Shown piece by piece: positions 1 to 5,313 of a stretch of 12,262 nucleotides of DNA (positions are counted from its first letter, which is position 1; each line of letters starts with the position of its first letter). Made by a program: the position numbers and the translations under genes. The notes under the pieces are model-generated. The model was given only the letters and a program-made list of their open reading frames with translations. It ran no database searches and was not told the origin of the DNA. The stretch lies in assembly GCA_023301395.1 (NCBI GenBank), contig JALZUY010000309.1, positions 1 through 12,262 on the forward strand, in the 5' to 3' direction. The DNA comes from Nonlabens sp. (lineage in GTDB: Bacteria; Bacteroidota; Bacteroidia; Flavobacteriales; Flavobacteriaceae).

Positions 1-174
1 AGCTTGTTGCATAGGTGCGGCCTGCATAGGCATTGCTTGTTGTACATAAGTCACATCACTAGGTTCTGAACCAGTTCTGATTGTGATTTTCACATCATCC
101 ATTTCTAGTTTTACCTCACTAGCTCCAGATTTTGCTACAAACTTGATTAAGTTTTGAATTTCTTTTATATCCAT
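1..174 (-). CDS. accB: Biotin carboxyl carrier protein of acetyl-CoA carboxylase, N-terminal part (runs off the left edge)
   Basis: The carrier subunit of acetyl-CoA carboxylase holds the biotin that shuttles CO2 from biotin carboxylase (AccC) to the carboxyltransferase, making malonyl-CoA for fatty acids. Only the first 58 codons lie in the window, read from an ATG at 174. They begin MDIKEIQNLIKFVAKSGASE, followed by a short strand-rich stretch (VKLEMDDVKITIRTG) and a Gln/Met/Pro/Ala-rich piece that starts the flexible linker. This is the usual N-terminal layout of AccB; the biotinyl domain with its EAMK-type lysine motif would lie beyond position 1. The start is 17 bp after the fabH stop, so the two genes are almost certainly cotranscribed and serve the same pathway. 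The family call rests on the N-terminus alone and on the fabH neighbour. Confidence 0.88.
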   Translation of the reverse strand, partial: MDIKEIQNLIKFVAKSGASEVKLEMDDVKITIRTGSEPSDVTYVQQAMPMQAAPMQQA

Positions 175-191
175 AATATAGGTGGTTATGA

Positions 192-1190
192 TTAGCTATT
201 ATAAGCCCATGTTAATAAAATGGAGCCCCAAGTGAATCCACCGCCAAATGCAGCAAATACCAACTTGTCACCCTTTTTTAATTGAGATTCATATTCATTT
301 AATAGTAATGGCAATGTTGCGCTGGTTGTATTTCCATAGTGCTCTATATTCATCATTACTTTATCTTCTGGCAATTCTACTCTTCGAGCCGTAGCATCTA
401 TAATGCGTTTATTTGCTTGATGAGGAACTAACCAGTCAATATCTTCATTTGTAAGATTATTGCGTTTTACTATTTGCTCCGTAACATCTGCCATTTTTGA
501 TACAGCGTGTTTGAAAACATTTTTTCCATCTTGAAAAACGTAATGTTGCTTGTTGTCAACAGTATCGTGTGAAGGTGGTAATAAAGATCCACCAGCTTCA
601 ATTTTTAAGAAATTTCTTCCTATTCCGTCAGATCTTAAGATTTCATCTTCGTATCCAACTTCGGGATCTGGGGAAGGTTCAAATAACGCTGCTCCTGCTC
701 CATCACCAAAGATGATACACGTAGTGCGATCTTCATAGTTAATAATACTCGACATCTTATCTGCACCTATAACTAATACTTTTTTATATCTACCAGATTC
801 AATATAACTGGTTGCTGTGCTCATCCCGTAAAGGAAACTGGAACAAGCTGCCTGCAAATCATATGAGAATGCATTTACTGCTCCTATCTCACTAGCAACA
901 TATGCTGCTGTAGAAGCCACTAGCATATCGGGTGTAATGGTCCCTACTATAACAAGGTCAATGGATTGAGGATCTAGATCTCTTTTTTTAATAAGGTCTA
1001 GCGCTGCCTGGATGGCAAGATAAGAGGTTCCCTTATCTTCATCTTTTAAAATCCTGCGCTCTTTGATACCGGTGCGAGAGGTTATCCACTCATCATTAGT
1101 ATCAACTATAGTCGCTAGGATAGCGTTTGTAAGCTTGTAGTCTGGCACGTAGCCACCTACCGCAGTAATCGCCGCTTTGATGTTACTCAT
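192..1190 (-). CDS. fabH: Beta-ketoacyl-[acyl-carrier-protein] synthase III (FabH)
   Basis: FabH starts fatty-acid synthesis in the cytoplasm by condensing acetyl-CoA (or a branched acyl-CoA) with malonyl-ACP. The protein is 332 aa, normal for the family. The catalytic triad is visible: Cys116 in DLQAACSSF, His257 in VPHQAN, and Asn287 in HYGNTTSA. The C-terminal FAAFGGGFTWGS loop is also typical. The start is the ATG at 1190, giving MSNIKAAITAVGGYVPDYKL. The frame is open 24 codons further, to a GTG at 1262, but that extension would be translated from the rpmF terminator hairpin and is not FabH-like. Downstream accB follows after 17 bp. In E. coli, plsX sits between rpmF and fabH; here it does not. 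Branched-chain primer use is common in Bacteroidota but cannot be read from the sequence. Confidence 0.97.
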   Translation of the reverse strand: MSNIKAAITAVGGYVPDYKLTNAILATIVDTNDEWITSRTGIKERRILKDEDKGTSYLAIQAALDLIKKRDLDPQSIDLVIVGTITPDMLVASTAAYVASEIGAVNAFSYDLQAACSSFLYGMSTATSYIESGRYKKVLVIGADKMSSIINYEDRTTCIIFGDGAGAALFEPSPDPEVGYEDEILRSDGIGRNFLKIEAGGSLLPPSHDTVDNKQHYVFQDGKNVFKHAVSKMADVTEQIVKRNNLTNEDIDWLVPHQANKRIIDATARRVELPEDKVMMNIEHYGNTTSATLPLLLNEYESQLKKGDKLVFAAFGGGFTWGSILLTWAYNS

Positions 1191-1220
1191 AAAGGTGATT
1201 CTAGTAATTATTAGAGCCGC

Positions 1221-1250
1221 GAAAGCTACTGAAAAACTTGCAGAAACAAA
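1221..1250 (-). promoter_or_regulatory. Candidate Bacteroidota-type promoter for fabH-accB
   Basis: On the minus strand TTTG (1250-1247) is followed after 18 nt by TAGCTTTC (1228-1221), a 7/8 match to the TAnnTTTG -7 box. It lies just after the rpmF terminator and 30 nt before the fabH ATG, where a separate promoter is needed if the terminator works. The match is to a short degenerate motif in AT-rich DNA, so it remains a candidate. Confidence 0.4.
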
Positions 1251-1251
1251 C

Positions 1252-1289
1252 AAAAATGACACGTTTTTAATAAAAACGTGTCATTTTTT
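1252..1289 (-). terminator. Rho-independent terminator after rpmF
   Basis: Two perfectly complementary 18-nt arms (1252-1269 and 1271-1288) surround one central base; the AT-rich apex would open into a normal loop. The core is ATGACACG/CGTGTCAT flanked by A and T runs. On the minus strand the stem is followed by TTTTTGTTTGTTT, so it suits termination of the DUF177-rpmF transcript 52 nt after the rpmF stop. The flanking A/T runs make it nearly symmetrical, but no plus-strand gene is upstream to need it. Confidence 0.85.
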
Positions 1290-1341
1290 ATGATTTTATA
1301 AAGAAAAGCATTGTTTTCTACTGATTTACTAAATCAGTGAA

Positions 1342-1539
1342 TTATGCTTCTATTTCTTCCGATTTGTCGATTAATACATTACCGCGGTAATATAATTTAC
1401 CTTCATGCCAGTGTGCTCTGTGGTAAAGGTGTGCTTCACCAGTTGTGCTATCTGTTGCAATTTGTGGAACACTAGCTTTGTAGTGAGTTCTTCTTTTATC
1501 TCTTCTTGTTTTGGAGATTTTTCTCTTAGGATGCGCCAT
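1342..1539 (-). CDS. rpmF: 50S ribosomal protein L32
   Basis: L32 is a small protein of the large ribosomal subunit. The 65-aa product opens with MAHPKRKISKTRRDKRRTHY, the basic rRNA-binding tail characteristic of L32, and continues with TGEAHLYHRAHW and the short C-terminal beta piece KLYYRGNVLIDK. No CxxC zinc motif is present; the position that in some relatives reads ATCPTTGE reads ATDSTTGE here (comparison from memory). The ATG at 1539 lies 2 nt after the stop of the DUF177 gene, so translation is probably coupled. The DUF177-rpmF pair is conserved across many bacterial phyla. A strong terminator follows, which separates it from fabH. Confidence 0.97.
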   Translation of the reverse strand: MAHPKRKISKTRRDKRRTHYKASVPQIATDSTTGEAHLYHRAHWHEGKLYYRGNVLIDKSEEIEA

Positions 1540-1541
1540 GG

Positions 1542-2087
1542 CTATTTATTATTATCCGTTTTTAATTTTTTTAATGCGTCCCAAATGGGATCGGTACTTT
1601 CTTTATTATCTTCTACGATGTCAAGGTTCTTAGGTTTGAGTTCTTCCAATTTATCTAATAAATCTGAATCTAATGACCCATCTTCTACTCCTGGATGAAC
1701 TCTTTTAAACGGAATTCCTAGAACCAACATCTCATAAACAAACTGACCTATGTTAAATTCATAAGCACCATGCGGTAAGATGAGCAGCTCTTCATTATCA
1801 TCATTAAATTCTTGACCGAATTTCACAATAACATTCATTTCCGTATCAATAGTCATATCAAATGGTTCGTTTGAAACATCACAATTGACATTAATTGAAC
1901 CCGAAGCTTCTAAATTTAACTCCATCAATGTGGACTTTTTATCTAAAATAGCTTCTATATTTAATTGAGAACTATTGAAATCCTCAAAACCATAATTTTC
2001 AAAAAACGCATTATCGACCTCATATTGAAACTGATGCTTCCCTTGCTTTAATCCGGCAAAGGAAATATTGTAAGCTTTGAGTTCCAT
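1542..2087 (-). CDS. DUF177 / YceD family protein, probable rRNA or large-subunit biogenesis factor
   Basis: This 181-aa acidic protein begins MELKAYNISFAGLKQGKHQF. It matches the DUF177 (YceD) pattern: an N-terminal strand-rich part, a middle segment ASGSINVNCDVSNEPFD (about residues 61-77) that aligns with the family's Cys-containing core, and the C-terminal DPIWDALKKLK signature (about 167-176). In the family DUF177 genes sit directly before rpmF, as here with a 2-nt gap, and plant and bacterial members have been linked to 23S rRNA accumulation; the molecular activity is not established. The first ATG in frame (2087) is chosen, preceded by GAGGAAG, a fair ribosome-binding sequence. An in-frame TTG at 2114 overlaps the probable -7 box and is rejected. 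Confidence 0.88.
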   Translation of the reverse strand: MELKAYNISFAGLKQGKHQFQYEVDNAFFENYGFEDFNSSQLNIEAILDKKSTLMELNLEASGSINVNCDVSNEPFDMTIDTEMNVIVKFGQEFNDDNEELLILPHGAYEFNIGQFVYEMLVLGIPFKRVHPGVEDGSLDSDLLDKLEELKPKNLDIVEDNKESTDPIWDALKKLKTDNNK

Positions 2088-2111
2088 AATCTTCCTCGTT
2101 AAACGAGCGGG

Positions 2112-2119
2112 CAAAGATA
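2112..2119 (-). promoter_or_regulatory. Candidate -7 box for the DUF177-rpmF operon
   Basis: TATCTTTG on the minus strand is a full match to TAnnTTTG, 24 nt before the DUF177 ATG and just after the pdxA stop. No clear TTTG is found at the expected upstream distance. The predicted leader carries a small inverted repeat (CTCGTT/AACGAG, 2095-2107). Confidence 0.42.
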
Positions 2120-2148
2120 ATAAAAGTTATTAAAAATCATTGTTAATA

Positions 2149-3198
2149 TCATCTACGTTTTTTAGAAAGATTTTTTAGTGGATTTACAGAGAGTTCTTCA
2201 TACATTTTCCTGTGCTTATAAATTAGAACAGCGGTATGAATAGCCTCCATAAATGAAGATGGATTTGCCTCTCCTTTTCCTGCAATATCAAAACCAGTTC
2301 CATGATCTGGACTTGTTCTTACATGGCTCAAACCAGCCGTATAATTAACTCCAGCGCCAAATGCAATGGTTTTAAAAGGCACTAAACCTTGATCGTGATA
2401 TGAAGCTAGTACAGCGTCAAATTGTAAATGCTTCTTATTGCCAAAAAAGCTATCTGCAGGATAGGGACCAAATATTAAAGTTCCATCTTTTCTTAATTCC
2501 TCAAGTGCTGGAATGAGCTTTTCTTGATCATCTGTTCCTATTACACCATTATCTCCTGCATGTGGATTGATGCCTAAAACCGCGATTTTAGGTTTTATTA
2601 TACCAAAATCTTTCTTCAACGATTCTTTAATCGTTCCTATTTTAGTCTTTATGAGTTTTTCTGTTATTTGATCTGGAACATCTTTTATGGGGACATGATC
2701 TGTAAGAAGTCCTACTCTTAAATCTTCAGAAACCATAAACATGAGGCTTTCACCTTCTAGCTCTTGATTCAAATAATTTGTATGACCAGGGAATTTAAAA
2801 TCATCTGATTGAATAGATTCCTTATGAATAGGTGCGGTTACTAAAACATCGATTTGGTCCTCTTTTAAAGCTAAGGTTGCTGCTTTTAAACTTCTTACCG
2901 CAAGTTCTCCAGCAATCAGATCTACTGTTCCCCAATTCACCATGAATGGCTCTTTAATTAACCTAACAACGTTTACCTTTCCTTCAACAACATCATTCAA
3001 AGAAGTAATACCATGAATTTTGATATTGAGTTTAAATGTCTTGATGTAATAAGACAATAACTTAGTGCTCGCAAAAATTACTGGAGTATACAACTCTAGC
3101 ATTTGATTGTCTTCAAATGCTTTTAATATTATCTCTCCTCCTATTCCATTAGGATCTCCTAATGATATTCCAACTCTAATATTTTGCTTTTTGTTCAT
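2149..3198 (-). CDS. pdxA: 4-hydroxythreonine-4-phosphate dehydrogenase (PdxA)
   Basis: PdxA oxidises 4-phosphohydroxy-L-threonine with NAD(P); the product joins deoxyxylulose phosphate in pyridoxine-phosphate synthesis by PdxJ. The 349-aa length fits. Visible family signatures are GDPNGIGGE near residues 15-23, substrate-binding FPGHTNYL (136-143), and the three metal-ligand histidines H168 (LTDHVP), H213 (NPHAGDNG) and H268 (ASYHDQG), matching H166, H211 and H266 of the E. coli enzyme as recalled. TSPDHGTGFDIAGKG (296-310) is the conserved C-terminal loop. The ATG at 3198 begins MNKKQNIRVGISLGDPNG, the standard N-terminus. The DUF177 gene follows after a 61-nt gap containing its own -7 box, so cotranscription is possible but not required. 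The gene is divergent from ribE. Confidence 0.97.
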   Translation of the reverse strand: MNKKQNIRVGISLGDPNGIGGEIILKAFEDNQMLELYTPVIFASTKLLSYYIKTFKLNIKIHGITSLNDVVEGKVNVVRLIKEPFMVNWGTVDLIAGELAVRSLKAATLALKEDQIDVLVTAPIHKESIQSDDFKFPGHTNYLNQELEGESLMFMVSEDLRVGLLTDHVPIKDVPDQITEKLIKTKIGTIKESLKKDFGIIKPKIAVLGINPHAGDNGVIGTDDQEKLIPALEELRKDGTLIFGPYPADSFFGNKKHLQFDAVLASYHDQGLVPFKTIAFGAGVNYTAGLSHVRTSPDHGTGFDIAGKGEANPSSFMEAIHTAVLIYKHRKMYEELSVNPLKNLSKKRR

Positions 3199-3219
3199 GC
3201 GGTGCTGTGTTTTTCGCCG

Positions 3220-3227
3220 TATTTTTG
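3220..3227 (+). promoter_or_regulatory. Candidate -7 box for ribE
   Basis: TATTTTTG fully matches TAnnTTTG and lies 31 nt before the ribE ATG, in the 60-bp gap between the divergent pdxA and ribE starts. No TTTG is present about 19 nt upstream, so support is from one box only. Confidence 0.35.
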
Positions 3228-3258
3228 AGAATATAAAAGTAAAGGTTTTTCATCACTT

Positions 3259-3843
3259 ATGTTTACAGGAATAATAGAGTTTGCCGCAAGAGTTATTCAA
3301 CTCAAAAAAGAAAACACAAATCTCCACTTAACTCTAGAGAGCAATATCGCTAGTGAGCTTAAAATTGATCAAAGTCTAGCCCATAATGGAGTATGCTTAA
3401 CGGTTGTAGAGATAAAAGGAAATCAATATGTGGTTACCGCAATAGACGAAACCCTACAAAAGACTAATTTAGGTCAACTCAAGATCAATGACATTGTTAA
3501 TATAGAACGTGCTATGATGATGAATGCGCGATTAGATGGCCACATTGTTCAAGGACATGTTGATCAAACAGCAACTTGTAATGAGGTAATCAATAAAGAC
3601 GGTTCGTGGATTTTCACTTTTGAATATGACCCTAGTTTACAAAATGTGACTATTGAAAAAGGAAGTATTTGTATCAACGGTGTGAGTTTGACGGTTGTAA
3701 ATTCAAACCTTAATAGCTTTTCTGTTGCTATAATACCCTATACTTATGAGCATACTAGCTTTAAGACTATGAAAATAGATGATACAATCAATCTAGAGTT
3801 TGACGTGATAGGAAAGTATGTAAAAAGATTAATGAACCTATAG
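3259..3843 (+). CDS. ribE: Riboflavin synthase, alpha subunit
   Basis: This enzyme dismutates two molecules of 6,7-dimethyl-8-ribityllumazine to riboflavin plus a pyrimidinedione, the last step of vitamin B2 synthesis. The 194-aa protein shows the two tandem lumazine-binding barrels of the family. Barrel 1 (about 1-88) opens MFTGIIE and contains HNGVCLTVV, whose Cys46 corresponds to the E. coli active-site Cys48. Barrel 2 (about 89-188) contains DGHIVQGHVDQ (with His100) and the matching INGVSLTVV. The repeat GVxLTVV at 44-50 and 141-147 is direct evidence of duplication. No FMN-type riboswitch is visible in the short upstream gap. The gene is called ribE in many genomes and ribC in E. coli. 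Its stop is interleaved with that of the converging small gene. Confidence 0.97.
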   Translation: MFTGIIEFAARVIQLKKENTNLHLTLESNIASELKIDQSLAHNGVCLTVVEIKGNQYVVTAIDETLQKTNLGQLKINDIVNIERAMMMNARLDGHIVQGHVDQTATCNEVINKDGSWIFTFEYDPSLQNVTIEKGSICINGVSLTVVNSNLNSFSVAIIPYTYEHTSFKTMKIDDTINLEFDVIGKYVKRLMNL

Positions 3844-4038
3844 AGCTCTCTCACGATTGCGATAAACAATCACAGCTCCCATTACTAAGGCAGCAATAAT
3901 TAATAACCAAATACTTCCATCCAATGGAACATCACCAACTGGTGGAGGCGGTCCTCCTGGACCCATTTTAGGTACTGGAGGTGGAGGCGTAGCTCTTTGG
4001 GCTAACACTGTTAGGGATAGTGAAAGAAAGTTGTTCAT
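3838..4038 (-). CDS. Small proline-rich exported/membrane protein with a PLDG-TM-basic C-terminal tag (PID-CTERM-like)
   Basis: The 66-aa product has three parts. Residues 1-13 (MNNFLSLSLTVLA, then Gln) look like a short signal peptide, though without a basic N-region. Residues 17-39 are a Pro/Gly-rich spacer with two PPPP runs. Residues 39-66 read PLDG, a hydrophobic span (about 43-59) and a basic tail YRNRERAL. The arrangement resembles small Bacteroidota proteins annotated as carrying a PID-CTERM protein-sorting domain (usually P-I-D-G); this is from memory and has not been tested. Function is unknown. A good promoter candidate lies just upstream, which supports a real gene. Its stop overlaps the ribE stop by 6 bp. 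The main doubt is the small size. Confidence 0.68.
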   Translation of the reverse strand: MNNFLSLSLTVLAQRATPPPPVPKMGPGGPPPPVGDVPLDGSIWLLIIAALVMGAVIVYRNRERAL

Positions 4039-4055
4039 ATTTATTGTAACGGGTG

Positions 4056-4086
4056 CGAAAGTAGAACTTTAATTGAAGTGCTGCAA
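4056..4086 (-). promoter_or_regulatory. Candidate promoter for the small proline-rich protein
   Basis: On the minus strand TTG (4086-4084, inside a TTTTTTG run) is followed after 20 nt by TACTTTCG (4063-4056), a 7/8 match to TAnnTTTG. A leader of about 15-17 nt would precede the ATG at 4038. Confidence 0.45.
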
Positions 4087-4263
4087 AAAAGTAATGTGAA
4101 CTTGAGGTGAAGTTTTATTTTTGTGCATTTCATCGATAAAAAGATGCTTATAATCCAAGTAAGATTTTAAAATTCGTGATTTCTGTTTATGTAATTAGAA
4201 TTGTTCCTTAATAATTTAACGATTAGCCTCAATAAATTATTACTATTTAATCTATAAAAGGTT
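4087..4263. other. AT-rich noncoding stretch, nothing recognised
   Basis: This is the quiet part of the 4039-4453 gene-poor region, between the small-protein promoter and the tRNA terminator. There is no ORF of meaningful length, no long inverted repeat and no RNA family I recognise. A lone TATTTTTG at 4116-4123 (plus) has no gene after it. Confidence 0.6.
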
Positions 4264-4300
4264 AAAACAAAAAAATCCTCAGCGTTTAAACTGAGGATTT
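4264..4300 (-). terminator. Rho-independent terminator after the tRNA
   Basis: A perfect 10-bp stem (AAATCCTCAG at 4300-4291 on the minus strand pairing with CTGAGGATTT at 4282-4273) with an 8-nt loop is followed by a long U tract (seven T in all, then GTTTT). It begins 8 nt after the tRNA 3' end. Confidence 0.9.
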
Positions 4301-4308
4301 CCACCTTG

Positions 4309-4382
4309 TGGGCCCACCTGGGCTCGAACCAGGGACTTTCTGATTATGAGTCAGATACTCTAACCAGCTGAGTTATAGGCCC
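4309..4382 (-). tRNA. tRNA with CAT anticodon: elongator Met or, more likely, lysidine-type Ile2
   Basis: A full 74-nt cloverleaf folds on the minus strand: acceptor GGGCCTA/TGGGCCC (one T-G wobble), D stem ACTC/GAGT, anticodon stem TCTGA/TCAGA, loop CTCATAA with CAT at 4348-4346, T arm CCTGG-TTCGAGC-CCAGG, discriminator A. CCA is not encoded. It is not the initiator: the first pair is G-C rather than mismatched, and the three G-C pairs of the initiator anticodon stem are missing. Pairs 4-69 and 5-68 are both C-G, which in E. coli are positive determinants for TilS, the enzyme that converts C34 to lysidine and turns a CAT tRNA into an ATA-reading tRNA-Ile. It stands alone with its own promoter and terminator. 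Confidence 0.93.
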
Positions 4383-4422
4383 GACAACTATTTATTAATA
4401 ATAGTATGTCTTAAAAAGTGTG

Positions 4423-4453
4423 CAAATTTAAACTATAATTCTTGTTGTACAAA
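4423..4453 (-). promoter_or_regulatory. Promoter of the CAT tRNA
   Basis: TTTG (4453-4450), 19 nt, then TAAATTTG (4430-4423) on the minus strand: a full match to both Bacteroidota promoter boxes at the expected spacing. It is the best promoter in the window. It abuts the stop codon of the epimerase gene and leaves about 40 nt before the mature tRNA 5' end, to be trimmed by RNase P. Confidence 0.72.
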
Positions 4454-4861
4454 CTATTCTTCAATTTCCTGACATAACTCTACTAGAACTCCATTAGTAG
4501 TTTTAGGGTGGATAAACGCAACCCATTTATTATCAGCACCCATTTTAGGTTCTTTATTTAGAACTGTAAAACCTTCTTTTTCTAATCTAACTAGCTCTGC
4601 TTTAATATCTTTAACCTTAAAAGCTATATGGTGAATCCCTTCACCTCTTTTCTCAATGTACTTTGCAATCGCACTATCTTCATGAGTGGCAGCTAGTAAT
4701 TCAATTTTATTTTTTCCGCTTTTAAAAAAAGAAGTCATTACATGTTCACTTTCTACGGTTTCACTCTTATACGGCTTTCTTCCCAGCAGTTTTTCATAGG
4801 TCTCATTTGCAAGATCTAGATCCTTAACTGCTATTCCTAAATGTTCAATTTTCCCAAACAT
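4454..4861 (-). CDS. mce: Methylmalonyl-CoA epimerase
   Basis: This enzyme interconverts the (2R) and (2S) forms of methylmalonyl-CoA, linking the mutase reaction (succinyl-CoA) to propionyl-CoA metabolism. The 135-aa protein is a two-module member of the vicinal-oxygen-chelate superfamily. Module 1 begins KIEHLGIAVKD and module 2 GIHHIAFKVKD. The likely metal ligands are His7, Glu54 (NKIELLA), His78 and Glu128 (VLVELCQ), one from each expected strand. The FIHPKTTNGVLVEL ending is characteristic of epimerases and separates it from glyoxalase I. The start ATG at 4861 gives a canonical N-terminus. No mutase subunit is adjacent. Other VOC functions cannot be fully excluded, but the match is good along its whole length. 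Confidence 0.92.
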   Translation of the reverse strand: MFGKIEHLGIAVKDLDLANETYEKLLGRKPYKSETVESEHVMTSFFKSGKNKIELLAATHEDSAIAKYIEKRGEGIHHIAFKVKDIKAELVRLEKEGFTVLNKEPKMGADNKWVAFIHPKTTNGVLVELCQEIEE

Positions 4862-4880
4862 GATTCTTTAATTTATTTTT

Positions 4881-4888
4881 CAAAAATA
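4881..4888 (-). promoter_or_regulatory. Candidate -7 box for the epimerase gene
   Basis: TATTTTTG on the minus strand matches TAnnTTTG in full, 19 nt before the ATG at 4861. The upstream TTTG box is missing at the ideal distance. It lies back to back with the rbfA -7 box, 17 nt away. Confidence 0.4.
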
Positions 4889-4905
4889 TCACAAATCCAA
4901 TTGCG

Positions 4906-4913
4906 TACCTTTG
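4906..4913 (+). promoter_or_regulatory. Candidate -7 box for rbfA, four bases from the start codon
   Basis: TACCTTTG matches TAnnTTTG in full and ends only 4 nt before the rbfA ATG. With the usual distance from this box to the transcription start, the mRNA would begin at or within a base or two of the ATG, that is, with no leader. No ribosome-binding sequence is visible, which agrees with this. Confidence 0.48.
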
Positions 4914-4917
4914 CCAT

Positions 4918-5313
4918 ATGGAAGAAAGTAATAGACAGAAAAAAATTAGTGGTATCCTTCAAGAGGATATATCTTCTGTTATACAGGATTATCTAAGAAA
5001 AAATACCGTTAAAAACTTATTAGTCTCTGTGACTAAAGTGACGGTAACACCAGATTTAGGTTATGCAAAAGCTTATTTATCTGTTTTTCCAGCAGATAAA
5101 GCAGACGCTGTCGTAAAAGAAATAGTTGAAATAGGTCCTCAATTAAGACATCAAGTAGCTGCAAAAGTGCGTCATCAATTGCGACGCATGCCAGAATTAC
5201 AATTTTTTAATGATGACTCTTTAGAATACATGGATCAAATAGATAGAGAACTCAGAGGTCTTAATAATCCTATTGATAATCCAGATATATTGCCGCGTAG
5301 AAAAAAATCTTAG
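4918..5313 (+). CDS. rbfA: Ribosome-binding factor A (RbfA)
   Basis: RbfA binds the 30S subunit near the 5' end of 16S rRNA and is needed for late maturation of the small subunit and cold adaptation. The 131-aa protein has the family opening (RQKKISGILQEDISSVIQDY), then the KH-like core with VTVTPDLGYAKAYLSVFP (about 42-59), and the helix RHQVAAKVRHQLRRMPELQF followed by DDSLEYMDQIDREL, the RbfA signature. Length is normal. The ATG at 4918 is chosen because the conserved N-terminus starts there; it leaves almost no leader after the -7 box. The gene ends in TAG overlapping by one base the GTG of the following permease gene, so they form an operon. Confidence 0.95.
   Translation: MEESNRQKKISGILQEDISSVIQDYLRKNTVKNLLVSVTKVTVTPDLGYAKAYLSVFPADKADAVVKEIVEIGPQLRHQVAAKVRHQLRRMPELQFFNDDSLEYMDQIDRELRGLNNPIDNPDILPRRKKS

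Noticed and set aside
1191..1262. 24-residue N-terminal extension of FabH from a GTG
   Set aside because: It would be translated from the rpmF terminator arm and the fabH promoter region, and FabH proteins normally start at MSNIKAAITAVGGY-like sequence.
2088..2114. Upstream TTG start for the DUF177 protein
   Set aside because: It overlaps the -7 box TATCTTTG, and the ATG at 2087 has a ribosome-binding sequence and the normal N-terminus.
3199..3258. FMN riboswitch before ribE
   Set aside because: The gap is 60 bp and lacks the conserved multi-stem FMN element, which needs well over 100 nt.
4116..4123. TATTTTTG as a plus-strand promoter
   Set aside because: No TTTG at proper distance and no gene or RNA recognised downstream; expected by chance in AT-rich DNA.
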